A stretch of 64,000 nt of DNA, from the NCBI GenBank assembly GCA_022376925.1, contig JAIOJX010000026.1, positions 204,754,900 through 204,818,899 of the forward strand, written 5' to 3'. Below are positions 34,431 to 46,357 of this stretch, one piece after another. The notes beneath the pieces are model-generated. The model did no database searches. It saw only the letters and a list, made by a program, of their open reading frames with translations, and was not told the origin of the DNA. Position 1 is the stretch's first letter. Every line of letters starts with the position of its first letter. This DNA comes from Tragulus kanchil (Eukaryota > Chordata > Mammalia > Artiodactyla > Tragulidae). Position numbers and translations under genes: made by a program.

Positions 34431-36769
34431 CTGCCCTTTATTTGTTTGCGGAAAGCCTTTTACAGATACATAAAATATTCCAAGATGCCTTCCTACCCTG
34501 TCCCTCTTGTTTTTCAGGTTGTTAACTTTCTTTAAATTCAGACCAAAAAAAGCCCTTCCGATCAAATGCTGTATACTTTTTTTCTTTCTCAAGATTTTTA
34601 AATTTGCTTGGCTTTTACAGAAATACATTAATTTTTGTTTAATTCAGATCAATATATTCTGACCATAATTATGGATCATTTAAAGCTTGCACAGTGGCTG
34701 GAAGAAAAGGAAATGATTATGAAATGCTGCGCTGTTTAGTAGTATTGGAGATGAACAGTTTCATCTGGGGTTGTCCTGATCACTCCTCAGGTCAGGGACT
34801 GATAGCAATGTTAAACCGTGCCTTGTGATGTGGACAGGCCTCTGCTTTGCAGGCCACTTGGAGAAGTTTGTCCCAGACTTGTGACGAGCTAAGCGTTATG
34901 CTCTTGTTTCAGTTTCTCAGGAAGTTAATATGATACCATGTTAGCTCATTAACATCTACATTTTACTTCAGATATCTTGCTTCTGCTGCTTCTGATCTCA
35001 GAGTCAACCTGAATTTTGGTTATGATCCCAAACTTTAGCTAGGGACTGCTCTTTTTTAAAAAATAAATCGTGTAAAACACCTGTAGTAAGTCTGAGTAAA
35101 GTTTGCCGTAATTCCATTTAACGTGAAAGCTTAGTGCTTTAAAGGGTAAAAAATAATTCTTGGTATTGTGAACTGAACCCAGATAGTATGATAGTTTAAT
35201 GGATGCAGGAGCTGAGCTAACAAATGCAATTGTTGCAACTGACGTAGAGAATGCTCATGTCTGTAGTACACGTCTGTACTACATGTCTGTAGTACCACAT
35301 CTTCTGTGGCTCTGGCTTTTGTGGTATTGACCAGATGACTGCCTTGTCTCTATCATATTTATATTCCAGAGGTAGGGATGGATAATAAATGATGTACTGA
35401 CTAGATCATTGTAAATGGTGATTAGTACTACGATGCAGTATGTTAGATCAGCAGGGTGGCAGAGTGGTGACTTCTCACATCAAATCGCAGTGGCTCTGGA
35501 ATCCTTCTCCAGCATGTGATGAGGCTTTGCTGGGCAAGAAGAGCAAGTCACATGGAGATCATGGGAAGAGCCCTCCAGGGAGAGGAAATGGCACCGGAGC
35601 AATGGCCCAAGTCAGAGATAAGACTGGGACATCCTGGATCTGAGAGAAGGCCCTAAAGTTCACTGTCTTAGCAATTTACCCTCAGACTGGAGATGTGTTC
35701 TTAGGAAATAGGTACATTTATTCATTTATTTTACAAATATTTATTAAGCATGTATTATATATCCAGATTCTGAGAGTAGAGCAGTCTACACAGTATACCC
35801 CCCCCAAAAAAAGAAAAAAAAAAAAATGCCAAGAAACCTGCCCTTCTGGGAACTTATCATTTTGGTACACAGGGTGGAGAGAAGTGCTGCCAGTGCATAC
35901 CATTAAGAAAGTGAAACTGACTATGTCTGTTGCTTTATCCACGCAAGATTTATAAAGTATGAGCTTTATGTTTATGGGAAGCTTAAGGATTCTATGCTGT
36001 GTCCAGTAGTAACTAGTAGTAATGCTTGATGCTCAAGATTCTTTTTAAAAATTCCCTTTGTTTTATTTGTGCTCTTTAGAAACAGTCTTGAGAAGATTCT
36101 CTGTACATATATTACGCCTTGATCCTCTCTTCCCTTCTTTCCCTTTATAATGTTTATATATCCTCATAGAAAACATTATTGAGATATTTGGTGAACGCTG
36201 TTGAGTAGAACTTTCTGCTGAGATGGAAATCTTCCATATATGAGCTGTCCAAGCCAGTGGCCACATGTGTGATATTTGAACACTTGATAGTGCAGGTATA
36301 GATAATGATTTATAATTTTTCTGAGCAATAAAACTGGAAATTCTCAATGGACTTTCAAAAGCATACAGCATGAGTGCTTTGGTGCTTCTTAGCTCTGAGC
36401 TATGTGCTGGAAAATGATATGCATAGCAGGCATCAGAACAACTTGGCTGATGTAACCAGTGTGCAGAAATTATACACTCTAGTTTATAGTTCGCTGTCTT
36501 ATGTTTCTGTGTGTTTTACAGTATAGCCAGTCGTTTAGATCCTTTAGTTTTCATAGCTCATCATCAGGAGAGCCAACCTCTGTTGTCTTTTAGATATCAC
36601 TGTGAGCAGAATAAAAAGAAGAGGAGTAAGCTATTCAGCAGGGTTACCTTGATTCGTCAGGTAGTTACCCTAGGCCTATGTCCTCATCTTCCTTGGATTT
36701 AGCCAGACTTCATACAGGGTCTGCAGAAAGGTGATAGATTTGGTGTTTCTAAATCGAGTGGGCTCTACT
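34431..36769 (+). other. STX7 intron 1, mostly unique
   Basis: No exon recognised. It holds the L2 piece at 35700-35910. A palindrome-like TGTAGTACACGTCTGTACTACATG lies near 35261-35285, with tandem GTCTGTAGTAC units. Confidence 0.6.
35700..35910 (-). mobile_element. L2 3'-end fragment
   Basis: Reverse-strand L2 pattern: TTCATTTATTTTACAAATATTTATTAAGC, then GAGTAGAGCAGT and CTGCCCTTCTGGGAACTTATC, interrupted by a C/A run at 35800-35826. Confidence 0.65.
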
Positions 36770-36973
36770 GCTTAGTCACTCCAGTCGTGTCCTACTGTGT
36801 GTGACCCTATGGACTGCAGCCTTCCAGGCTCCTCTGTCCATGGAATTCTCCAGGCAAGAATACTGGAGTGGGTTGTCATGCCCCGCTTCAGGGGTATCTT
36901 CCCAACCGAGGGATGGAACCCAGGTCTCCAGTATTGCAGGCAGATTCCTCACCACTGAACCATCAGAGAAGCC

Positions 36974-37011
<38 letters not shown>

Positions 37012-37140
37012 CTGTATGTATATATGTATATGTATATATTTGAAACCCTATGGACTGTAGCTCCCCAGGCTTCTCTGTCTATGGAATTTTTCATGCAAAA
37101 ATACTGGAGTGGGTTGCCATTTCCTTCTCCATGAGTGGGC
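36770..37140 (-). mobile_element. Two BOV-A2 pieces flanking a (CA)n microsatellite
   Basis: A full reverse-strand BOV-A2 (36770-36976) ends in CCATCAGAGAAGCCC. It is followed by about 16 CA repeats (36975-37008), an ATGTATAT-rich run, and a second reverse-strand BOV-A2 body (37045-37140). Minor expansion between two SINE copies is the simplest reading. Confidence 0.88.
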
Positions 37141-37317
37141 TCACCTGTCCTTAATTTAGTTATACAGGGGAGCAACAATATGATTTTGTGTTTGAAAAAA
37201 AAGAGTATAGACTCTGAGATTTAGTTTCAAAGTTTAGCTCATTTCTTACATTAAGCTTGTTGCTTATTTTCACTATGTCTCAGTTTCTTTATGTGAAACA
37301 TCATAATTACTGTTGTA

Positions 37318-37400
37318 CCTGTCTCCGTAGGCTTGGTGGAAGAATCAACTGAGAAAATGTATGTGCAAGTTCTAAGCACAATGCTTAGGAAATGATAAGT
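37318..37400 (-). mobile_element. MIR-like fragment
   Basis: CGTAGGCTTGGTGGAAGAAT, AACTGAGAAAATGTATGTGC, TTCTAAGCACAATGCTTAGG follow the reverse MIR consensus loosely. Confidence 0.5.
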
Positions 37401-38344
37401 TAGTGATGGCTAATCATGTTGAGTTTTTCTTTCTCTTTCATCCATCATAGTTTCTTTTCATTCTTTGCTCAGCACTGAGCTAAGAGAATCACCACTGTGC
37501 CCTTTCTCTAAGGAAATACCACCTAGTCCACGAGTGGCAGCCCTTCGGATAAATGAACCTTATTTGCCTCACGAGCAGGAACTTACACACATTTAGACGC
37601 TGGAGTAAAGGGATAAGAAAAACTGGTAGTTTGTAGCTGATTGGTTAATTCTCTGAAGAGTGGAAAAGTAGACCATAAAAGAAAATAACGAGAAGGTGCA
37701 CCCCAGGCTTGTTGAGTCTTGAGGGTTAAGGTTAATGCTGCAATACTAAGTGGCAATCCACGAGACTCAGTGATTAAACTCCCTCTCGCCGGGAAAGAGC
37801 TGGCCTGAGCGAATCATGTGGTTGTGTGGTCCTGATGCAGGAGAGATGGTCACGGTCTGTTGATGTTGGTCCTGCAGATCCAAAAGTAGATCTTACCATT
37901 CTTCTGTGTAGAATAGGAAAGCTCTTGGTCCCTGGATGTGCATTATCTTATTTGACTCCTGGCAGCAGGCTCAAATGCTAAGCATCTTCCTCAAAGTAGA
38001 GACTTCCTTATTGTAAGTTCTACTGGCAGCTGAAAAGTCAGTTGGTGAGTTCCTGCAGCTTCAAAGACATGTAGACACTGCAGAGTTAAGAGTGTGATTT
38101 GGAGCTGTGGAAATGAGACTCATGTGTGTGGATGTGGATGGAGGAGCACCCCTGAGAGAGTGCATAAACAGGAAAGAGGAACACTTCTTGCTTCAGTGTG
38201 TTTGTGTAGGCTGGGAGCCAGTTTTTCTGGATTTAGTTGATAGAGGGGAAAAGGGGAAGGAAAGATATCATTGAGCTTAGGAGGACGTTGCCCCTATCTG
38301 CACAGTAGAATATTGTTGGGGAGTGAGCAGGAAGGAAGTATTGG

Positions 38345-38675
38345 TATGTGCTATGACATGGATGGACCTTGAAAACATGCTGAGAGAAAGAAACTGGTCA
38401 CGAAAGAACACATATTGTATGATTCCTTTCATACGGAATGTACAGAACAGGCAGACCTGTAAAGACAGAAAGTAGATTCATAGTGGCCTATGGTTGGAGA
38501 GCTTAGAAAGAAATGGGGAGTCACTGCTAATGGGTATGGGCTTTATTTGGAGGGTAGGGAAACATTCTAGCAGTGATGCTGTGGTTGTACAACTTCTTAC
38601 TGTGAATTTTTAAAAACGCCATTGGATAGTGCACTTTAAATGGTGCACATATGGTATGTGAGTTGTATCTAAGTA
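38345..38675 (+). mobile_element. Old L1 3'-end fragment (copies about 39500-39830 and 40728-40933)
   Basis: CATGGATGGACCTTGAAAAC, CACATATTGTATGATTCC, ACAGAAAGTAGATTCATAG, CACTTTAAATGGTGCACATA and GTATCTAAGTAAAGCT match the 3' end of old L1M-type elements. It is doubled and then partly tripled by duplications 13 and 14. Confidence 0.75.
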
Positions 38676-38679
38676 AAGC

Positions 38680-38825
38680 TCTTTGCTCAGTTGCGTCCAA
38701 CTCTTTGGGACCCCATGGACTGTAGCCCGGCAGGCTCCTCTTCCAGGGAATCTTCCTGACCTAGGGATCAAAACTGCATCTTCTGGATTGCAGGTCTTTA
38801 CCTGCTAAGTCATCAGGAAGCCCCA
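38680..38825 (-). mobile_element. BOV-A2 fragment (copies 39835-39980 and 40937-41082)
   Basis: GCGTCCAACTCTTTGGGACC, CCATGGACTGTAGCCCGGCA, with an internal deletion (CTCCTC joined to TTCCAGGGAATC). The deletion is shared by all three copies, showing they are one locus. Confidence 0.88.
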
Positions 38826-39619
38826 AGCTCTTACTGGGTAAAAGGTGCAAACTTTAAAACAGGTTGTTGAGTCTTGAGGGTTAAGGTTAATGCTGCAATA
38901 CTAAGTGGCAATCCACGAGACTCAGTGATTAAACTCCCTCTCGCCGGGAAAGAGCTGGCCTGAGCGAATCATGTGGTTGTGTGGTCCTGATGCAGGAGAG
39001 ATGGTCACGGTCTGTTGATGTTGGTCCTGCAGATCCAAAAGTAGATCTTACCATTCTTCTGTGTAGAATAGGAAAGCTCTTGGTCCCTGGATGTGCATTA
39101 TCTTATTTGACTCCTGGCAGCAGGCTCAAATGCTAAGCATCTTCCTCAAAGTAGAGACTTCCTTATTGTAAGTTCTACTGGCAGCTGAAAAGTCAGTTGG
39201 TGAGTTCCTGCAGCTTCAAAGACATGTAGACACTGCAGAGTTAAGAGTGTGATTTGGAGCTGTGGAAATGAGACTCATGTGTGTGGATGTGGATGGAGGA
39301 GCACCCCTGAGAGAGTGCATAAACAGGAAAGAGGAACACTTCTTGCTTCAGTGTGTTTGTGTAGGCTGGGAGCCAGTTTTTCTGGATTTAGTTGATAGAG
39401 GGAAAGGAGAAGGAAAGATATCATTGAGCTTAGGAGGACGTTGCCCCTATCTGCACAGTAGAATATTGTTGGGGAGTGAGCAGGAAGGAAGTATTGGTAT
39501 GTGCTATGACATGGATGGACCTTGAAAACATGCTGAGAGAAAGAAACTGGTCACGAAAGAACACATATTGTATGATTCCTTTCATACGGAATGTACAGAA
39601 CAGGCAGACCTGTAAAGAC

Positions 39620-41820
39620 AGAAAGTAGATTCATAGTGGCCTATGGTTGGAGAGCTTAGAAAGAAATGGGGAGTCACTGCTAATGGGTATGGGCTTTATT
39701 TGGAGGGTAGGGAAACATTCTAGCAGTGATGCTGTGGTTGTACAACTTCTTACTGTGAATTTTTAAAAACGCCATTGGATAGTGCACTTTAAATGGTGCA
39801 CATATGGTATGTGAGTTGTATCTAAGTAAAGCTCTTTGCTCAGTTGCGTCCAACTCTTTGGGACCCCATGGACTGTAGCCCGGCAGGCTCCTCTTCCAGG
39901 GAATCTTCCTGACCTAGGGATCAAAACTGCATCTTCTGGATTGCAGGTCTTTACCTGCTAAGTCATCAGGGAAGCCCCAAGCTCTTACTGGGTAAAAAAA
40001 GGTGCAAACTTTAAACATCCATTTGGTGGTTTCTAGGATGCTTGGGATATACTGTTGGTCTCACTGAATCCCAGGTCATGTTGTTTGGGGCCTTTGCTCT
40101 TCAAGAGGCTGCAAGCCCAAATCCAAGGCTACCTGGAAGGAATTTTATTCCCGTTGCCCTGCTGCAGCGGTTCTGCTCTTTGAGTAGAGGTTTAATTTAG
40201 CCTTTTATGAGATTGGCTTTGGGTCCCTCTTAATGACTTAGCTAAGTCCAAAGGACCCAGAATCAATGAACTGTGGATCAGGGAAGAAGGATGGAGAACA
40301 TCTGAAATCTCCCAGGGATTCCAGGGTGGCCTCAGTACACCAGAGTACGAGCAGGCCCCAGTACTGTTTTATCTGTCTCAGCAGTTCCACTGTCGTACTT
40401 CCTGCCAGCACCAACCATTAGATCACAGACACGTTATTTCCTTGTGGCCTCTTTTCCCCCTACCAGAAATCTCCAGCGGGTTCTTCTTGCAACATATTCA
40501 AAGCAAATCTAGCATCCAGAGCCCACCCTCCTCTGTGACATTAGTTTTATGGGGCAGCAGGGATGGGTAGCTTTGCAACCAGAACCCTGGACTTGAGTTT
40601 CACCTCTGCCTCAGTAGATAACAATGCCCCCACTTTAGTTCATCGCTGCTTCTTAATTATGTACCATGCATTTATCCCTGACAAAATTAACCTATACCAT
40701 GTTCAGTCAGATTTTGGTTTGTTTTCAGAAAGTAGATTCATAGGCCTATGGTTGGAGAGCTTAGAAAGAAATGGGGAGTCACTGCTAATGGGTATGGGCT
40801 TTATTTGGAGGGTAGGGAAACATTCTAGCAGTGATGCTGTGGTTGTACAACTTCTTACTGTGAATTTTTAAAAACGCCATTGGATAGTGCACTTTAAATG
40901 GTGCACATATGGTATGTGAGTTGTATCTAAGTAAAGCTCTTTGCTCAGTTGCGTCCAACTCTTTGGGACCCCATGGACTGTAGCCCGGCAGGCTCCTCTT
41001 CCAGGGAATCTTCCTGACCTAGGGATCAAAACTGCATCTTCTGGATTGCAGGTCTTTACCTGCTAAGTCATCAGGGAAGCCCCAAGCTCTTACTGGGTAA
41101 AAAGGTGCAAACTTTAAACATCCATTTGGTGGTTTCTAGGATGCTTGGGATATACTGTTGGTCTCACTGAATCCCAGGTCATGTTGTTTGGGGCCTTTGC
41201 TCTTCAAGAGGCTGCAAGCCCAAATCCAAGGCTACCTGGAAGGAATTTTATTCCCGTTGCCCTGCTGCAGCGGTTCTGCTCTTTGAGTAGAGGTTTAATT
41301 TAGCCTTTTATGAGATTGGCTTTGGGTCCCTCTTAATGACTTAGCTAAGTCCAAAGGACCCAGAATCAATGAACTGTGGATCAGGGAAGAAGGATGGAGA
41401 ACATCTGAAATCTCCCAGGGATTCCAGGGTGGCCTCAGTACACCAGAGTACGAGCAGGCCCCAGTACTGTTTTATCTGTCTCAGCAGTTCCACTGTCGTA
41501 CTTCCTGCCAGCACCAACCATTAGATCACAGACACGTTATTTCCTTGTGGCCTCTTTTCCCCCTACCAGAAATCTCCAGCGGGTTCTTCTTGCAACATAT
41601 TCAAAGCAAATCTAGCATCCAGAGCCCACCCTCCTCTGTGACATTAGTTTTATGGGGCAGCAGGGATGGGTAGCTTTGCAACCAGAACCCTGGACTTGAG
41701 TTTCACCTCTGCCTCAGTAGATAACAATGCCCCCACTTTAGTTCATCGCTGCTTCTTAATTATGTACCATGCATTTATCCCTGACAAAATTAACCTATAC
41801 CATGTTCAGTCAGATTTTGG
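39620..41820 (+). repeat. Tandem duplication 14 (unit 39620-40726, copy 40727-41820)
   Basis: Period 1,107. It chains with duplication 13 to give three copies of about 400 bp (38466-38865, 39620-40016, 40727-41122). A 2-bp loss lies at the start of copy two (CATAGGCCTATGG). The second copy ends where a CHR-related SINE begins. Confidence 0.95.
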
Positions 41821-42100
41821 TATTGTTGTTGTTGTTTTAGCTTTGGCCTCTTTTATTGGTCTTTTATTTACTTATTTTCATCCATCTTTGTTCTTTGATC
41901 TCTGTGGGCCTCCCATCGCAGTGGCGTCTCTCCTTGCAGAGCACTGGCTCTGGGCGCATGCACTCCAGAGCACTGCCTCACAGTTGGACACACCGGTCCA
42001 GCCACTCTGTGGCAGATGGGATCTTCCTGGGCCAGGGATCAAACCATTGCCCCTTGCACTGCAAGGCGGTGTCTTTACCCATTGAACCACCAGGGAAGCC
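41821..42100 (-). mobile_element. CHR-related tRNA-Glu SINE
   Basis: Minus strand, with a (TTG)n-modified tail. The target duplication CAGATTTTG is at 41811-41819 and 42101-42109. Its left edge coincides with the end of tandem duplication 14, as if a contig broke at the SINE. Confidence 0.85.
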
Positions 42101-42815
42101 CAGATTTTGTTTTTAATAAACAGATTTTCTTAAAACTCGATAGGTTGGGGTACCTTTCCAGTTACTTAATCTTCATAAGCCATAGCTTGCTCATTGGTAA
42201 CACGAAGTTTATTTGCCACTACCTACTTTAAAAGGTAGAACTTGGAAATTAAATTAGACAGTCTATGTGAAACACTTTTCATTTCATTGATATGCAATAA
42301 ATGTTAGGCCGTTCTGCTCTTTCTATGTCTGTATCATCTCCTGCTTACCCAGCCATGAGGCATCTGATTCACAGTTGACCAGAGATTTCCCCTTCCTTTG
42401 GTAGCTGACACACTGCCTTTGTACTGTCCCTGTGGTCTCTATCTGTTTGCTTCGGACTTCATGTCTTTGCCTTTGTTGCCTTCTGTGCAGTCGTATTCAG
42501 GTATCCAAGTCTTAACATCCACGTTTCATAAATTCTTTTCAGAGAAGGGTGATAGTGATCTTTCCTTTTTCCCATCCTTGTCACTTTTGCTTAGCACGTA
42601 CTTTTTGCTGACCCAGCCCACCCACCAGGCAGAGGAGGGATTATCAGGCAGAGGAGGGATTACCAGGCAGAAGTGGGATTCATTTTCAGAGTTCAGGTTC
42701 TAAAGCTACCTATTCGTGCTGCCCCATAAAACTAATGTCACAGAAGAGGCCGGGTTTGTATTGCTTTTATTGTTTTACATTAGTCACTTTATTCTTCCTC
42801 CTAAATGGCACTTGA

Positions 42816-42909
42816 TTTGAGCAGGTACTTTATCTTGACTGTTTGGTTTGTTTGCTTGCAACTTTGAGCAGGTACTTTATCTTGACTGTTTGGTTTGTTT
42901 GCTTGCAAC
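42816..42909. repeat. 47-bp perfect tandem duplication
   Basis: TTTGAGCAGGTACTTTATCT... begins at 42816 and again at 42863, each ending GTTTGCTTGCAAC. No differences seen. It is much shorter than the 1.1-kb units. Confidence 0.9.
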
Positions 42910-43819
42910 TCCCCAGAGCCTAGTTTAAGGGTGTGTAGCAGATGCAAAGCTTGCAGAGTGACTGCCCACGCCTTTAGAATATTCAATGCTCACTCAGTGA
43001 AAAGATGGTACAGGAGAAATTATTTGCTGTGCACAGCCCTGTCCACAGGGACATCCCTTTGTGTCCCTTTTTTCCTAACTGGTGTGTGGTGTGGTGTGGA
43101 TGGAAGAAGAACAGAACTTCATTTCATCTCCTTCCTGTGGCAACTGCCCTGCTTAGCTGGCTGTCCTAAGACCTTGGTGCCTGCAGCAGGAGAGTTGTTC
43201 TCTTTGCTCTGTCAGGTGAGTGTGTGTGTGATGGGCGTTTCAACAAGTGTTTCCTTTTTTCTTGTTGGCTCCGCTCTTTCAAATTGGACCTTCTTTCCCA
43301 TTAAAGTTAGAGACCCATTAGTGAGCTATTCCTATGTAAGTTAAATTAGATGTAATGGTATTTCTGGGGAAAGCCTGTAATCTGTGTGCCATATAATTCA
43401 TATTTGAATTTCTCTTCTCTGCCAGGAAGTATTTTAAATGTTGGAGAAAGGAAGATAAATAGTATGTGGACCCTGCTCACAGTTTAGTTAAGGAGAAAAT
43501 ATATAAACAGTTAAAATTATAAACAGAAAAGGCACTTACTAAGTCTTCCTTCAAGAGGTCCAAGATGTTTCCACAGGGAATGGACACATTGAACCTTACT
43601 TTGTTTAACATGCTCAATTCAGTTCTGTCCTATAAAGTCCATTTTGAAAAATATAAACATGTGAGTTTTACTTTTTGATGTGTTCCTTTGCTAGATTTTA
43701 ACCCTGTTAGGTTCGTCAAATTTGTCCTTATAACCTCCCAGATCGACAATATGGAAGTAACTTCTGTAGGAAGTAACTGTCAATGTGCAATTATGTGACT
43801 TTTCACTTATGTTATTTAG

Positions 43820-43970
43820 GTGACTGCTTAGAAAAGTGCACAACCCACCAACAGCTGATGAAATTAGCCAACAAGCAAATCAGCCATGTCTTACACTCCA
43901 GGAGCTGGTGGTGACCCTGCCCAGCTGGCCCAGCGTATCTCTTCCAACATCCAGAAGATCACACAATGTT
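43820..43970 (+). CDS. STX7: STX7 first coding exon (5'UTR plus codons 1-28)
   Basis: Syntaxin-7 is the Qa-SNARE of late-endosome and lysosome fusion. The ATG is at 43886 and codes for [16 protein letters not shown] and then [12 protein letters not shown], the syntaxin-7 N-terminus leading into the Habc domain. The exon ends at 43970 after the first base of codon 29 (phase 1), followed by the donor GTGAGT. The acceptor is TTATTTAG ending at 43819, so 43820-43885 is 5'UTR. The start is well supported: three stops in frame lie within that UTR, and G sits at -3. Residue 7 is Ala where I recall Val in human. The next coding exon was not found before 64000. Confidence 0.93.
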
Positions 43971-44896
43971 GTGAGTTGAGTTTTAAATTGACTTCTTCAT
44001 GGGAGCTTGGTGGAGACTCAAAAAGGACAAGTAGTTGAAATTCTTCTAGAACTGGTAGTATTCAATGCTCACTCAGTGAAAAGATGGTACAGGAGAAATT
44101 ATTTGCTGTGCACAGCCCTGTCCACAGGGACATCCCTTTGTGTCCCTTTTTTCCTAACTGGTGTGTGGTGTGGTGTGGATGGAAGAAGAACAGAACTTCA
44201 TTTCATCTCCTTCCTGTGGCAACTGCCCTGCTTAGCTGGCTGTCCTAAGACCTTGGTGCCTGCAGCAGGAGAGTTGTTCTCTTTGCTCTGTCAGGTGAGT
44301 GTGTGTGTGATGGGCGTTTCAACAAGTGTTTCCTTTTTTCTTGTTGGCTCCGCTCTTTCAAATTGGACCTTCTTTCCCATTAAAGTTAGAGACCCATTAG
44401 TGAGCTATTCCTATGTAAGTTAAATTAGATGTAATGGTATTTCTGGGGAAAGCCTGTAATCTGTGTGCCATATAATTCATATTTGAATTTCTCTTCTCTG
44501 CCAGGAAGTATTTTAAATGTTGGAGAAAGGAAGATAAATAGTATGTGGACCCTGCTCACAGTTTAGTTAAGGAGAAAATATATAAACAGTTAAAATTATA
44601 AACAGAAAAGGCACTTACTAAGTCTTCCTTCAAGAGGTCCAAGATGTTTCCACAGGGAATGGACACATTGAACCTTACTTTGTTTAACATGCTCAATTCA
44701 GTTCTGTCCTATAAAGTCCATTTTGAAAAATATAAACATGTGAGTTTTACTTTTTGATGTGTTCCTTTGCTAGATTTTAACCCTGTTAGGTTCCAAATTT
44801 GTCCTTATAACCTCCCAGATCGACAATATGGAAGTAACTTCTGTAGGAAGTAACTGTCAATGTGCAATTATGTGACTTTTCACTTATGTTATTTAG

Positions 44897-45047
44897 GTGA
44901 CTGCTTAGAAAAGTGCACAACCCACCAACAGCTGATGAAATTAGCCAACAAGCAAATCAGCCATGTCTTACACTCCAGGAGCTGGTGGTGACCCTGCCCA
45001 GCTGGCCCAGCGTATCTCTTCCAACATCCAGAAGATCACACAATGTT
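44897..45047 (+). repeat. Second copy of STX7 first coding exon (probable artefact)
   Basis: Identical exon with the same acceptor, ATG (44963) and donor (GT at 45048), inside the 42981-44059 / 44060-45126 duplication. If it were real and spliced, the transcript would join exon to exon out of phase: the exon, 151 bases long, is not a multiple of three and carries stops before its ATG. A functional STX7 could not use both copies. Confidence 0.85.
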
Positions 45048-45443
45048 GTGAGTTGAGTTTTAAATTGACTTCTTCATGGGAGCTTGGTGGAGACTCAAAA
45101 AAGGACAAGTAGTGTTCCTCTAGAAACTGATTTTAAAAGGCTAGATCTCTTTAGAATAAATGTAAGAAATAATTATGTTAGAAGAGATAGCACTTAACTG
45201 AGTTTTTCTGTAGCATGTCAGGCACTTAATAAACATTCATTAATGAAAGAAACATTTTAAAAGATAGATTCTAAGGTCTGCTTGAAAACTATCTGGTTCT
45301 AGATGAAATGATTTGATGAAATCTCATAGGTTTGAAACTGGGAAGCACTATCAAGTTTTAGGAACATTTGTTTATTAAGAATTAAATCTGACTGGATGTG
45401 GTGTAGGTTGATTTTGTCAGATGTAAATACACAGTACATTATT

Positions 45444-45801
45444 TTTTATTTTTATTTATTTTTTTTTAAAGATTTATTTATTTATTTATTTCGGGGGGTG
45501 GGGTGAGGCGGGGGTGGGGTGGGGAGGGAGGGGCCGGGTGGGCCACTTCTGTTGATCTTTTTCATTTATCCATTTTCATCCATCTTTGTTCTTTGGCCCG
45601 TGTGGGCCTCCCATCGCGGCAGCCTCTGTTGTCGCAGAGCACTGGCTCTAGGCGCATGCGCTCCAGAGCTCCGGCTTGGCAACCGGACACATCAGTCCAG
45701 CCGCTCCACGGCACGTGGGATCCTCCCAGGCCAGGGATCGAAACGGCGCCCCTTGCACTGCAAGGCGGTGTCCCCACCCACTGGGCCACCAGGGAAGCCC
45801 T
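45444..45801 (-). mobile_element. CHR-related tRNA-Glu SINE
   Basis: Minus strand, with a long T/ATTT tail followed by a G-rich tract. Target duplication ACACAGTACATTATT (45429-45443) and ACACGGTACATTATT (45802-45816). Roughly nine in ten bases match the 8181-8520 copy by eye. It lies in STX7 intronic DNA. Confidence 0.88.
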
Positions 45802-46072
45802 ACACGGTACATTATTAAGGAGCAGGGACAAACGAAAGCAGGGGCATTGTTATCTGCTGAGGCAGATGTAGAAGATAACCATCTGGATTCGCCACAAATT
45901 CTCCTTAGCTGTACTTGTCAAAGACAGAATGCTAGAGAACTAGTCCAATGTGGCATTTTATTGGGAATAATTGCTTCTCAGAGAATATATAGGATTTTGT
46001 TTTATAACAGAACTGAGCTTATAGATTTTGTTTGTTTCTGAAACACAGCAAATCTGCAGTTTATTCTTCAGC

Positions 46073-46319
46073 CTGCTTCATTAAGTAAGGCCACTCTCTC
46101 CCAGAATACTAACACACTGTGGAACTCTTTCATCTGAAAAATGTTTTCAGATGACCAGCTGTGTTTCTTAATCATTAACCTTCCAACGGTTATTACTCTG
46201 CCTGAAAGATTAAAGTGAGATATCAGTGTGTTTTGGAGTCAAGGAGAATAAAATTAGATTACAGAAGGGGAGTAAAATTAGATTACAGATGTTTCTAAAA
46301 AAAGTGTTTCTGTGCACAG

Positions 46320-46357
<38 letters not shown>

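Larger units (their letters stand above)
37711..40016 (+). repeat. Tandem duplication 13 (unit 37711-38865, copy 38866-40016)
   Basis: Period 1,155. Differences are small purine-run indels and a missing G near the end of copy one (CATCAGGAAGC against CATCAGGGAAGC). It contains an L1 3' fragment and a BOV-A2 piece. Confidence 0.95.
42981..45126 (+). repeat. Tandem duplication 15 (unit 42981-44059, copy 44060-45126), doubles STX7 coding exon 1
   Basis: Period 1,079. One mid-unit 2-bp difference (GGTTCGTCAAATT against GGTTCCAAATT), plus a scrambled end of copy one (AGTTGAAATTCTTCTAGAAC against AGTGTTCCTCTAGAAAC). Confidence 0.95.
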
